From Mesostigma viride (Eukaryota; Streptophyta; Mesostigmatophyceae; Mesostigmatales; Mesostigmataceae): DNA of 33,663 nt. The notes under the pieces were generated by a model. It did not search any database and was not told the origin of the DNA. It saw only the letters and a list, made by a program, of their open reading frames with translations. How positions within the stretch are numbered: the stretch's first letter is position 1; every line of letters begins with the position of its first letter. This document shows positions 9,765 through 24,575 of this stretch, one piece after another. Where the stretch lies: positions 1 to 33,663 of the forward strand of contig RPFO01001580.1 of NCBI GenBank assembly GCA_009746045.1. The letters run 5' to 3'. The position numbers and the translations under genes are program-made.

Positions 9765-9986
9765 ATGAAGCCAACCGCCCCTGCTCCAGAGGAAGGTCCA
9801 TACGCTCAGTGCATGGACTCTGATGTGGAAGTCAACGACGAGGTGGATGGTAGCAACAGCACTGAAAACTTTTCGGACGCCAACTTTTTCTACGGTACGC
9901 GATTTCCGCTGGAACCAGCGACTGAATCACCTTGTATCGCCGACTGTGGTGTTGTCATTCATCCTCAAGGTTGTATGGCATGGTAG
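9765..9986 (+). CDS. Possible small acidic protein or first exon
   Basis: A 73-codon ORF beginning MKPTAPAPEEGPYAQ and rich in acidic and polar residues (DSDVEVNDEVDGSNSTEN). No domain is recognised. The acidic composition and clean ATG make it somewhat more plausible than the surrounding ORFs. A donor-like GACTG|GTAAGT lies downstream near 10110, so it could be part of a spliced transcript. There is no homologous support. Confidence 0.25.
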   Translation: MKPTAPAPEEGPYAQCMDSDVEVNDEVDGSNSTENFSDANFFYGTRFPLEPATESPCIADCGVVIHPQGCMAW

Positions 9987-11020
9987 CGAGCTGAGAACAA
10001 GGTCAAGCTTGTGTTGGGCTTCGGTACATGTTTGTGCAGCTTTCCCCGATGACTTCCACGATGACGACGTATGAACTTGGCAGCGCGCGTGCGAAATCTG
10101 CCGAGACTGGTAAGTTCCCGGTAATAGCTGCGTAATCTAGGCTCTAAAATAAGTACGGCAAGTGCGGTCTGGTGTCATCAGCCTCGTTTTGCAGACAGTT
10201 AGCATTGCCAGTTTGGTCATCCAATTGCCCTCAACAGTAACATTGGCGATGGCCTTGTTCGATTGCCTTGTGCAATTCAACTTTTCGTTCCTGTAAGCGC
10301 CACGCTGGCAGCAAACTGACGACCCTAGGACCCTGCATACTCCTCTGGTATCTTTACGATGTAGCTCAGCATAGAGACCTCCACATGATGCTATTTTGGT
10401 GCAGGGCACGAACTGTCCTCAAGGTTGTCCCGTGAATACAACATCGCGCGCTTAGCATGTGTTTCATGCACGCGATGCTTGCGCATAAGCTGTTTTCAAG
10501 TAAAACTCTTCTTATCTCCATGTAACTCCGCTCTGTTTTCTGTGCTGTTCGCCGAGTGGGGCAGTGGGCTGTTGTCCGGTTGCACCTATACTTTCCTTTT
10601 TATTAGTTATGCGACTTCAATGTTGATTTCTGAAAACCCAAAGCTACCTCTTGTGATTATGTGTCATTGTTATGGGTGGCTTTGTTGAGGAGTCACCAAC
10701 CATTTTTGTAAACTAGTACACTACGTCATACCTAGAAACAACTTCGTATTCCTGAAGAGAACTTCCGGCCTGTTTGCTGTGTGGTTGGGAGTTAGGGGCA
10801 ACCACGGGTTAGGGTCTGGAAAGTGTGTAAGCTAAAGGCCTGAAGTGGAAATTGTGGTACGCCTTAGTTTTCCTGCGCCCCGTGCTAGCACTTAAGCCCT
10901 AACTCGATTCCTCATGCGCAACTCTTCCCCCTAGCTAACGGAAGCCACACAGTAATTCTCAGTTCAGGTTAGGTAACCAATGAATACCTAATATTAGTAT
11001 GTACCACCTATGACCATGTA
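9987..11020. other. Interval without recognisable gene
   Basis: Only short, mutually overlapping ORFs. No RNA gene, array or mobile element end was recognised until the dispersed repeat at 11021. Confidence 0.4.
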
Positions 11021-11216
11021 TCGAGGAGACAACCAGCGCAGGCCAGAAATCGGAAGAATCCTGACCATGGTAGCTTGAGCCTGCCGTTATCTTTTCCGCG
11101 CTTTCGAGTCGTTCAGGATGATGAATAATATGGAGATGGAACTGTGCAGCTTTGTTCATTGAAATTATGGCTGGCTTACGTGAAGAGCGACTTGATGACC
11201 TAGACGGTGGGGCCGT
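11021..11216 (+). repeat. Dispersed repeat family, copy A
   Basis: Begins GGAGACAACCAGCGCAGGCC, continues GACCATGGTAGCTTGAGCC and AGTCGTTCAGGATGATGAAT, and ends CCTAGACGGTGGGGCCG. The same order of blocks recurs at 15963-16218 and 17009-17271 and, inverted, at 15851-15961. No protein coding is evident. It is probably a non-autonomous mobile element of unknown class. Confidence 0.8.
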
Positions 11217-11310
11217 ATGACCATGTATGTGGATGACCATGTATATTCATATGACCATGTATGTGGATGACCATGTATATTCATATGAGACAACTAGCGC
11301 AGGCCAGAAA
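11217..11310. repeat. ATGACCATGTAT short tandem repeat
   Basis: A unit of roughly 32 bp (ATGACCATGTATGTGG followed by ATGACCATGTATATTC) is present twice. A second piece of the dispersed repeat (GAGACAACTAGCGCAGGCC) starts near 11286. Confidence 0.75.
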
Positions 11311-11756
11311 TAGATGGTCATAGGTGGGTAAGTACACGTGGTGTGTGTGGCTGCCAGGGTATTCCTAGGGACCTAGCGGTTGCATGCCCAGTGCCAACTG
11401 CAACACTCACACTGGTGAGAAGATTGGAGGACGGCAGGCTGGGCCGCATTTTACTTTTTCCAATGTCGTTAATGCTGGTGAACTAGTTGTTTGATGGCAA
11501 ATAATCGCTTGTTTTCAGATTGTTGAAGTGGTGCTGTGGTTGGTGGCGTGGTGGGTGATGTGACTGTGGTAGTGCTGCAGCACTACCCACTCAGGCACAT
11601 ACACCTGTGGTGCCATACTTGGCACGTCATGTACCATCAGATTATTAGATAGGTAGGTCGGTACCATCAAACAGTTTTGCTGCCTGTCGTCTGGTCGCCA
11701 TGACCGTCATGCGTTCCACTGAGAATTTTCACTTCGTGAGGCAGGTATAGGTTGAT

Positions 11757-12392
11757 GTAATCTTATAAATTATCATGGTTGATGGAGTCTTATCATGGTT
11801 GATGGAGTCTTATCATGGTTGGCGTAGTCTTATCATTGTTGACGTAGTCTTATCATGGTTGACGTAGTCTTATCATTGTTGATGGAGTCTTATCATGGTT
11901 GATGCAGTCTTATCATGGTTGATGCAGTCTTGTCATGGTCGGCGTAGTCTTATCATGGTTGATGGAGTCTTATCATGGTTGATGTAGTCTTATCATGGTT
12001 GATGGAGTCTTATCATGGTTGATGCAGTCTTATCATGGTTGGCGTAGTCTTATCATGGTTGATGCAGTCTTATCATGGTTGATGGAGTCTTATCATGGTT
12101 GATGTAGTCTTATCATGGTTGATGGAGTCTTATCATGGTTGATGCAGTCTTATCATGGTTGATGCAGTCTTATCATGGTTGATGCAGTCTTGTCATGGTC
12201 GGCGTAGTCTTATCATTGTTGATGGAGTCTTATCATGGTTGATGCAGTCTTATCATGGTTGATGCAGTCTTATCATTGTTGATGGAGTCTTATCATGGTT
12301 GACGTAGTCTTATCATGGTTGATGCAGTCTTATCATGGTTGACGTAGTCTTATCATGGTTGATGTAGTCTTATCATGGTTGATGTAGTCTTA
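11757..12392. repeat. 20-bp minisatellite, about 31 copies
   Basis: Unit TCTTATCATGGTTGATGNAG repeated head to tail. Positional variants (GATGGAG, GATGCAG, GATGTAG, GACGTAG, GGCGTAG; CATGGTT versus CATTGTT) occur in a non-random order. The four-unit string at 11961-12040 recurs at 12081-12160, and the rare variant TCTTGTCATGGTC is seen twice, 260 bp apart. That implies higher-order duplication. There are no spacers, so it is not a CRISPR array, and no frame is conserved. Confidence 0.97.
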
Positions 12393-13477
12393 CGTTATCC
12401 CGTCATTTTGTGGTATTCTTGGTGTCATATTTGCTGTGCATAATCCCACTCCCCTCTCTGTGTGGGCAGCTTGACAGGCCAGCACGTGGCAGGGCTGATG
12501 CAGTAACTACTACTCATGCAGGTCAAGGACATCTGACTCGTGGGTGGCACTTGACTCCATGGGTCAGGGACACCTGAGGCCAGGGTATGCTTGGTATTGA
12601 GTGTGGGGCGAGCGCAACACGGAGCATAGTGCGGGAGGTTATACCCCAATGTGGAGGCATGGAGCATACCACATGAGATGGAGCATACCCACATCAAGAC
12701 TTGAAAGCCCGTATAGAGCGCCTCACTCGCCATGTGTGGTAGCGTGCCCCACGCCCTGCACCATTGGGATAAGGGGCTGCCAACGAGTTTTGGAGTCCAG
12801 CCCCTCCGCAAAGCGCGGCGTGTTGGTCATGGGAGGCATGGTACGGCAGGACTTGGGGGCACATTTCGTCGAAAGGTTGGACTGGCAAATCCATTAGCCT
12901 GCATGCTTTTTTCTTACTTCAACGTAGCGACTGCTTTCACATTCATGCACCATTTCAGGCTTAGGAAAGGCCAGACTAGTCAAGGTCACTCTGGGACCTT
13001 CATGTTTGGGTGTACTTCAGTACCTGCAAGTGCAGTCATGCAATGGCCGACTAGGCAAATTTGAGTGACCATTGAGGCATCCGTATGGTTTTTAGTAGCG
13101 GCCTTGTGGCAAATTGCATTTGGCTATCCACTCGTGCTTGTTGTACAAAAGATATTTTCAGAGACAAATACAAGAGATATGCACAGAACTTGGCTGGGCC
13201 CTTTCCCCCACTTCCCCCAGGGCATTGGCCTTTATGAAGACAGAACTTACAGTGCACTTTTGAAATGACTCGATCTTGACAAGGGCTATGAAATTGTTTT
13301 TATTGTCTTACTGAAACAACGGTGTGCCAGTCCCCATGCAATGATCCAGCCATGTGCATGCCACACACCATGCTTCAGATCCACCCCACCCCACATATTA
13401 AATAGCCGAGGCAAGCAACAAGTGAATGAATCATGGCTTGCCGAGCGCCAGATCAACGCGGGAGTTCTTGAAAGTAT
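12393..13477. other. Interval without recognisable gene
   Basis: Overlapping ORFs of about 100 codons on both strands (for example 12601-12897 and 12732-13064 plus, 12425-12811 minus) show no recognisable domain and contradict one another. No splice-supported model was found. Confidence 0.4.
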
Positions 13478-14014
13478 CTCCAACACATTAATTAATTAAT
13501 TAATTAATTAATTAGGAACATAACTCCGTTGGGAGTATCTGTAGCACATAGCCCTTGAGAAGGGGCAGATGGCCTATCATACATTCAAGGCTACTTCCTG
13601 CAAGGGTGGGAATGTAAACAACACTTGCTCTAGGTGCACTAGGGCACCTGCACCACCCAGATCGAGTCTCGGGCAACTCCCAGCTAAGGGGAGCCCGTCA
13701 TAGGTGGGGAAGATCATCATGGCTATACAATCTTGAGCTAGGGCATGGCTTCTCGACAGAGAGCATCTCTCTGCGTAGGCATAGCATGGCTAAATTCTTA
13801 ATTAATGCAACATCCATGGGGGTCCCATTATAGGCATGGCTTAGCTAAATTCTGAAGGCAACATCCATGGGGGCCATTATGGGCGCACATGCGCGTGGGC
13901 CACATGCTAGGCTAAGCCTGACTAATCTACACTACTGGTATATATTCCCTAGTCTGAGGTGGCAGGAGGGGGCTGCCAGGGCTTGTGGTCAACGTGGATG
14001 ACCGCCCCCCTGCT

Positions 14015-15526
14015 CTATACCGGCTTCCCCCTTGCGCTCTGCCGGAGCTGAAGGTATAGGTCGGCCATAGCTCGCGTCGCCGCTGTTGCATGCTGTGCCA
14101 GGGTCAAGTCGTCGTCCAGCGTGAAGCGAGTCTCCGAGAGCTTCTTGCGGCATGTAAGGAACGCCAGCTTGTCCGCCATGTACTTAAAGGTGAGGAGCAT
14201 GCACGGGTGCCGGGCCAGCCTTACCCCGCGCGCGGGGGAGGCGGACAGCCGACATCCGCAGCTCACCAGTGGGTTGCATGGGGGCAAAAATTGCGTGCTT
14301 AAATGCCTCGAGAAGGCTCGTGGAGGTCTCACCTGCCGGCTGGTCGAAGTGCTTGACGATGACATTGTGGCTGCGCTTGGTGATGTCGGCCTCCTCGCGA
14401 AGGTCGAGGGCTTGTTGGTTGAGTTGTGCCGCGATGGTGGAGGTGGTGGAGGTGGTGTGATGCTTAAGCAAGTCCGCCCTGGTGGAGGGAGCATCGCCGG
14501 CCGGGCCAGCAGGTGCCGGCTGGGCGGCGATGTCCTTCACCGCCTCCAGGGGCGGTGAGGCCGGCGGTGTCATGCCGGCAAGCACTCAAGGGCGGTGGCG
14601 GTGGCTTGAAGGCGCTGGTCGAGGTCGAGGAGCTGGGCTTTGATGTCGGCAGTGGAGGCGGAAATGGCAGTGGAGGTGGAGGCGGCGGTGGTGGAAAGGT
14701 GAGGAAGTTCAGTAGCCAGCGTGCCGCCCATTGCTGCCACATCGGCGGCAAGGGGGGTCACGTGCTGCTGAAAGCCTTCCAAAAGGATGGAACGAAGTGT
14801 GGGGGCGGAGATGGGTAGAGCCCAGATCTCGCCATCAGAGCGCTGGAGAAGGGAGTTGAGGATGGTATGCTGGAGTTGGGGGCGGGGGCACCCGAACATG
14901 CAGCATGCTGATGTTGCGGCCCGTTGCTAGCCAGGGTAGAAGTCCGCAGGTGGAGGTTATTGGTCCTGAGGATAGCCGCTACACTACCGCCTCGTCTGCC
15001 ATTACAGTAGAGGACAGCTCGGATGAGGATTACATCCCCATCTAGTGCTTAGCGGTTGGGGGATGATGCAGACGATATTTGTTTAAACTTTTGTGTAATT
15101 ATTTTTCTAATGAGATTAGCATAATGCTCCGTGGCATGCCTTGCGCATGACACGCAAGTACTTACTTACTTACTTACTGATGTTGCGCCAGTGGTTGCCG
15201 TCCGGGCAGAGGAGGCGATCGATGCTGTGGAGATGGAGGCACAGGTCGTACAGCGAGGCGTAGTCCCCGAAGAAGATGCAGTGCATAGCTTCGGCCGGAG
15301 ACATGTTGGTCCAGTCGTGATCATCGACCTGGAAAGGTTGGGGCCGAAAGCGCGGTTCTGAGGGGCGTGAAGACCCTCCTGTTTTGTCGGCTGAGCGGGT
15401 GCGTTTAGGGTCAGGCGATGCCAATGGCGAGGCATTGAGCCCGGGAGGGTTCGAGGCGACCACCAGTGCGCGACTATTGTCACCGCTGCCTAACGGAGCC
15501 TGAGCTGCAGGTCTACGTATTTTCAT
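14015..15526 (-). pseudogene. ORF1-like protein of the LINE-like element, frameshifted
   Basis: Starts MKIRRPAAQAPL at 15526 and reads through FFGDYASLYDLCLHLHSIDR up to the nested insertion at 15176. Below it the reading continues in another frame from about 14899 (PTLRSILLEGFQQHVTPLAA, then TADIKAQLLDLDQRLQATAT, a likely coiled coil). A third frame from 14585 gives TIAAQLNQQALDLREEADIT, and a fourth from about 14240 gives MLLTFKYMADKLAFL, FTLDDDLTLAQ and a stop at 14015. The layout (low-complexity N-terminus, coiled coil, C-terminal domain with LTFKYMADKLAFLTCRKKL) recalls LINE ORF1 RNA-binding proteins, but I assign this by architecture only. At least three frameshifts of mixed sign make this copy inactive. 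Confidence 0.55.
14919..15176 (+). mobile_element. Nested 258-bp LINE 3' end with 11-bp target duplication
   Basis: Flanked by CTGATGTTGCG at 14908-14918 and 15177-15187. It carries an acidic C-terminus in frame (VEDSSDEDYIPI, stop at 15043-15045), a short 3' UTR containing ATAATGCTCCGTGGCATGCC, and a (CTTA)n tail ending at 15176. The TAATGCTCCGTG box also precedes the tail of the LINE at 1396-3840, so it is a related but distinct subfamily, severely 5'-truncated. It lies opposite in orientation to the host element. Confidence 0.85.
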
Positions 15527-15850
15527 GGCCGAGCGCATCCGCTAAACTGCGTTGCGTCGAGGAGCATTTGCTCGTCATATATTGCGTAATAGATTCGGAA
15601 AATTATATTGATCAGCATGTGCGTCTTAGTTAGACGCGATTGTGATATTCACAGCTGAATTCGGGGCTCAAACGTGAAAGTTATGAGATCCGCCGTCAGC
15701 CATGGCTACCTCGTGGCTCGTGGCTTGAGCATTAATTTATAGGCTCCAACACATATTCCACCCCACATATCAAAGACAACCAACGCCCCCACTTATTAAG
15801 TGAGACAACTATTCCTGGACATATCAAGGAGACAACCAGTCTAGTCGCTC

Positions 15851-16135
15851 TACACGTAAGCCAGCCATAATTTCAATGCACAAGGATACACATTTCCATC
15901 ACCATTCATCTTCATCATCGATCCTGAACGACTCGAACACGCGGACAAGATAACGGCAGGCTGATATCAAGGAGACAACCAGTGCTGGCCAGAAATCGGG
16001 AGAATCCGGACCATGGTAGCTCGAGCCTGCCGTTATCTTTTCCACGTTTTCCAGTCGTTCACGATGATGAATAATATGGAGATGGAAATGTGTAGCCTTG
16101 TTCATTGAAATTTTGGCTGGCTTTCGTGAAGAGTG
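15851..16135. repeat. Fold-back pair of the dispersed repeat (about 110-bp arms)
   Basis: 15851-15961 is an inverted, diverged copy of 16020-16135. Blocks such as GCCAGCCATAATTTCAATG, CATTTCCATC and GATAACGGCAGGCT pair with AGCCTGCCGTTATC, GATGGAAATG and TTCATTGAAATTTTGGCTGGC. The spacer of about 58 bp holds the TATCAAGGAGACAACCAG box. The pair could fold into a long imperfect hairpin. Confidence 0.8.
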
Positions 16136-16218
16136 ACTAGATGACCTAGACGGTGGGGCCGGAAACAGCTTGCTTGATCAGGGCGTGTGTTTCGAGCCTA
16201 ACTGGCCGGTAGTGTCTA
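15963..16218 (+). repeat. Dispersed repeat family, copy B
   Basis: Begins TATCAAGGAGACAACCAGTG, includes GACCATGGTAGCTCGAGCC and GACCTAGACGGTGGGGCCGG, and extends beyond copy A with GCTTGATCAGGGCGTGTG and TTTCGAGCCTAACTGGCCGG. Partial boxes of the same family follow at about 16214 and 16284-16317. Confidence 0.8.
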
Positions 16219-16324
16219 TCAAGGAGATAACCAGTGCAGGCCAGCTAGATATTGGTGAGCAGGTCATTGCTGTGATCGCTCTATATATCAAGGAGACAAC
16301 CAGCGCAGGCCAGAAATCGCTCTA

Positions 16325-16748
16325 CATATATTAAATATATAATTACTTACAGCAGAGTGAAATCACTCAAACCAAAGCAAACGCCCAGCTATAATTTTCT
16401 GATTTGGCACGCCGCAAAGGTGAAAACCATTTGCGTTCAGTGCCGGTCCGCGGAAAACGCGATCTGCAAATGAATCCAGGCCGGAATCGAACTGGGGACC
16501 TCCCGCACCAATTTTTGCTGACTATAGGACGGACGTCTCCGGATCCTAAGGCATCGCCAACTGACACCTACAGTCATCCGCAAAAGTTCTCCTTTCCGGG
16601 GAGTGATGCAAGCCTTTCGGATTTGGTACTAGATAAATCACTCGAGATCTGTATGTGTATGAGCTATAAACCTATATATACAGAGCCATGTCAAAGCTCT
16701 ATACTACGATAAGACCAATGGAAACTCCTAACGGGAGGAACCTAATAG
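16325..16748 (-). mobile_element. Severely 5'-truncated 3' end of the endonuclease-type LINE
   Basis: Read on the minus strand, 16748-16662 and 16394-16325 match the 3' UTR of the LINE at 24576-27301 from its stop codon region (CTATTAGGTTCCTCCCGTTAG) through CTCTGCTGTAAGTAATTAT to the AT-rich tail. Flanking CGCTCTA at 16318-16324 and 16749-16755 is a probable 7-bp target duplication. The copy keeps only about 157 bp and is split by the SINE-like insert at 16395-16661. Confidence 0.8.
16395..16661 (-). mobile_element. SINE-like insert with 8-bp target duplication and pol III box
   Basis: A 267-bp insertion flanked by AGCTATAA at 16387-16394 and 16662-16669. The uninterrupted target is present once in the intact LINE (27239-27246, reverse complement TTATAGCT), which proves the boundaries. 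On the minus strand GTTCGATTCC (16483-16492) is a good B-box and TGGCGATGCCTTAGG (16545-16559) is A-box-like, about 60 bp upstream. The termini are not inverted repeats. A tRNA-derived SINE is the best reading; the tail is not a clear A-tract. Confidence 0.7.
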
Positions 16749-17008
16749 CGCTCTATAAAAAATATTCTTAATTAATTGATTAATGAATTCATGAATTAAG
16801 ATCAACAAATGATCGAGGGGCAGGTTATCATTGAGGAATATCCAACGCCCCATCTGCGATCCTAGAAACCGGCAATGTGAGTGTCTGAAATTTAATTGAG
16901 TCAAATTTTACATTGGTAATCATCATGGTCACCTGTACACACGTGGATAAACGACCAACGACTGCACCTCGATCAATGGGAACAGAGTTGAGAGCGGCCT
17001 AGCAATAT

Positions 17009-17271
17009 GTCAAGGATACAACCAGCGCAAGCCAGAAATCGGGAGAATCCGGACCATGGTAGCTCGAGCCTGCTGAACATTATCAAGATTGTCCGCATGT
17101 TCGAGTCGTTCAGGATGATGAATATGAATGGTGATGGAAATGTGTAGCCTTGTGCATTGAAATTATGGCTGGCTTTCGTGAAGAGTGACTAGATGACCTA
17201 GATGGTGGGGCCGGAAACAACTTGCTTGATCAGGGCGTCTGTTTCGAGCCTAACTGGCCGGGGGTGTCTAG
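17009..17271 (+). repeat. Dispersed repeat family, copy C
   Basis: Starts TGTCAAGGATACAACCAGCG and contains GACCATGGTAGCTCGAGCC, GAGTCGTTCAGGATGATGAA, GACCTAGATGGTGGGGCCGG and TTTCGAGCCTAACTGGCCGG. It aligns with copy B over its whole length, with small indels in the middle (ATTATCAAGATTGTCCG in place of TTATCTTTTCCACG). Confidence 0.8.
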
Positions 17272-22806
<5,535 letters not shown>

Positions 22807-24560
22807 GCGGTCGGGGGGGCAGGACAAGAACGGGAGCCACCCCCTGTTTGGAATCCGTGGCACACGTTGCGATGCTGATGGGTGATGGCAACAACGAAAG
22901 CGGATGTGAAGGTGATGGCAAGAGAGAAGGATGATGGCCCGGACCACGCGTCTTTTTCCGTCACGCTTTTTTGGTCGGTTACAACAACGAGAGATGGGTG
23001 TGATAAGAGAAAGAATAAAGAGATACGGGGAGATGGGATGAAAACACAGACGATAGAACACGGGCTCATGGATATGATGCATGAGTCCTCTCTTTGATGT
23101 TACTCAATAATAACATGACGAGGTGTGATGGAGGCGCCATAGGGCGAACGGCAATGACCGCAGGTACCATTACCACCGACCTGCAGCACTGGGTCGAGGT
23201 GTTGTGCTCAGGCGCTTCTTCTGGCACTGGCCAGGTGGACCGCAGGGCGTTGCCTTGGGTACATAAGAATTCCTATTATTGGTTCGTGCATGCGAGCAAA
23301 GTGAATGGAAAGTAAGAGGAACCCGCCATATGTGAGAGAGGTGAGGGGCTTGGTTCCTGTGGGTTGGGCCAACCCACGGCCATTGATGTGCCTGGCGTTT
23401 GTCACCTCAGCTCCTGATGGTGTGCCCAACCCAGCACCAACTTTCTGGAGAGCGCTGCTGGTCTGCGCTGGTGACCGCATGGGGTTGGGCGGCTAAAGGC
23501 CAGTGGGCATTCGGGGGCATGCGCTGCTCGTGCCGGCCACTTTGGGAAACATTACATGGTTCCAGAGTTGTGTGGCATCAGGTTAGGTGACATCGCTATC
23601 AGGTGAGGCCCCAGGAGACTCTGGATGTATGACGTGGATGCAACCTGATCCTGGCACTGCTGGCATGTAGCTATAGATGGCCCGGCTGGGACGGGGTGAC
23701 CGTTTCTTGAAAGGCTTATTTATTCTCGTTTTGCTGTTCCTGAATAGCTCTACCAAGCGGCCACGCTTGGGAGCAACCTCTCCAGGTTGCGGGGAAGGTG
23801 TGTGGGCTGCCAGGATTCACTTTGGATCTAGATGTTGACGCCAGACAATGGGTTGTGCCAGTCCGTGCAGGGTCCTAGTTTCCAGTGATTGACGTGCCTG
23901 ACGCCTTTGGTGACTTGGGTCTCCCCCGAATGGGGGGATGCCCATCATCTAGGCATTGAGCTAGGGTCGCAAGCCCTGAGTGACACAGGCATTCGGGTGG
24001 GTTTGTCGATTGTCAGGCTAGCCCACATTGTTGTTGGTCTATCATTAATTGGTTTTGGACTGCGTTATTGCCCTTTTGAAGTAGCTAGGCTTTACTTGAC
24101 ATCGAAAACAGGTAGCCCCGGCCGGCCATAAATAAATTCACATCAGGGCGTCCCCAACATCTACTGCTCCAACCTAGGGCCATTGCTGGTACTTTTGACG
24201 TCATGAAAGCAGCGTTTTGGACTAGTGGAAGATGATGTTACAGCATAAAAAGTCCATTTTATCATGAATGAACATGGCCAACAACTCCAAGTGCCCCTAA
24301 ATTTCTCAATATTTGTAGAGAAATGCTACTTCTCATAATTAAAACCTGCACAAATGCACAATTTGGGGCATGCATGTGAAAGTTTGAAGTACAAATTCAC
24401 AATGAGGTTTTACATTTTTCAATTAATAATGGTATCTCATTCTTCAATCAATCAATTTGCAATCGTCCAAACAATTTATTCATTTCATACATGTCCGAAT
24501 ATGTTGAAAGAACACATGCAAGTGCTCAATCAGCGTGGACCCCCTTGGACGCGCCCCACC
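22807..24560. other. Interval downstream of the kinase gene, no recognisable gene
   Basis: Only short ORFs. AATAAA occurs at about 23014, some 200 bp after the kinase stop, and could serve its 3' end. From about 24180 the sequence becomes AT-rich up to the LINE target site. No array or RNA gene is seen. Confidence 0.4.
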
Positions 24561-24575
24561 ATATATACATTGGAC

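Larger units (their letters stand above)
13489..15743 (-). mobile_element. ORF1-only LINE-like element with 11-bp target duplication
   Basis: The insertion is flanked by CTCCAACACAT at 13478-13488 and 15744-15754. Read on the minus strand it has a 5' leader of about 215 bp, an ORF1-like coding region (15526 to 14015), about 500 bp of 3' UTR, a hairpin ACTCC-CAAC-GGAGT and an (AATT)n tail at 13489-13514. Hairpin and tail resemble the 3' end of the LINE at 1396-3840, which suggests the same machinery mobilised both. No reverse transcriptase region is present. The element is about 2.0 kb without the nested insert at 14919-15176. Confidence 0.75.

Noticed and set aside
11757-12392. Possible CRISPR array
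   Set aside because: The 20-bp units are head to tail without unique spacers, and the genome is eukaryotic.
12425-13064. Overlapping ORFs of about 100-130 codons on both strands
   Set aside because: They conflict with one another and show no recognisable domain, codon pattern or splice support.
13489-13514. AATT run as an independent microsatellite
   Set aside because: Its position directly against an 11-bp target duplication and a 3' hairpin fits a LINE tail better.
16483-16560. Functional tRNA gene
   Set aside because: A B-box and A-box-like word are present, but no acceptor stem or cloverleaf could be drawn, and the segment lies inside a 267-bp insertion with target duplication.
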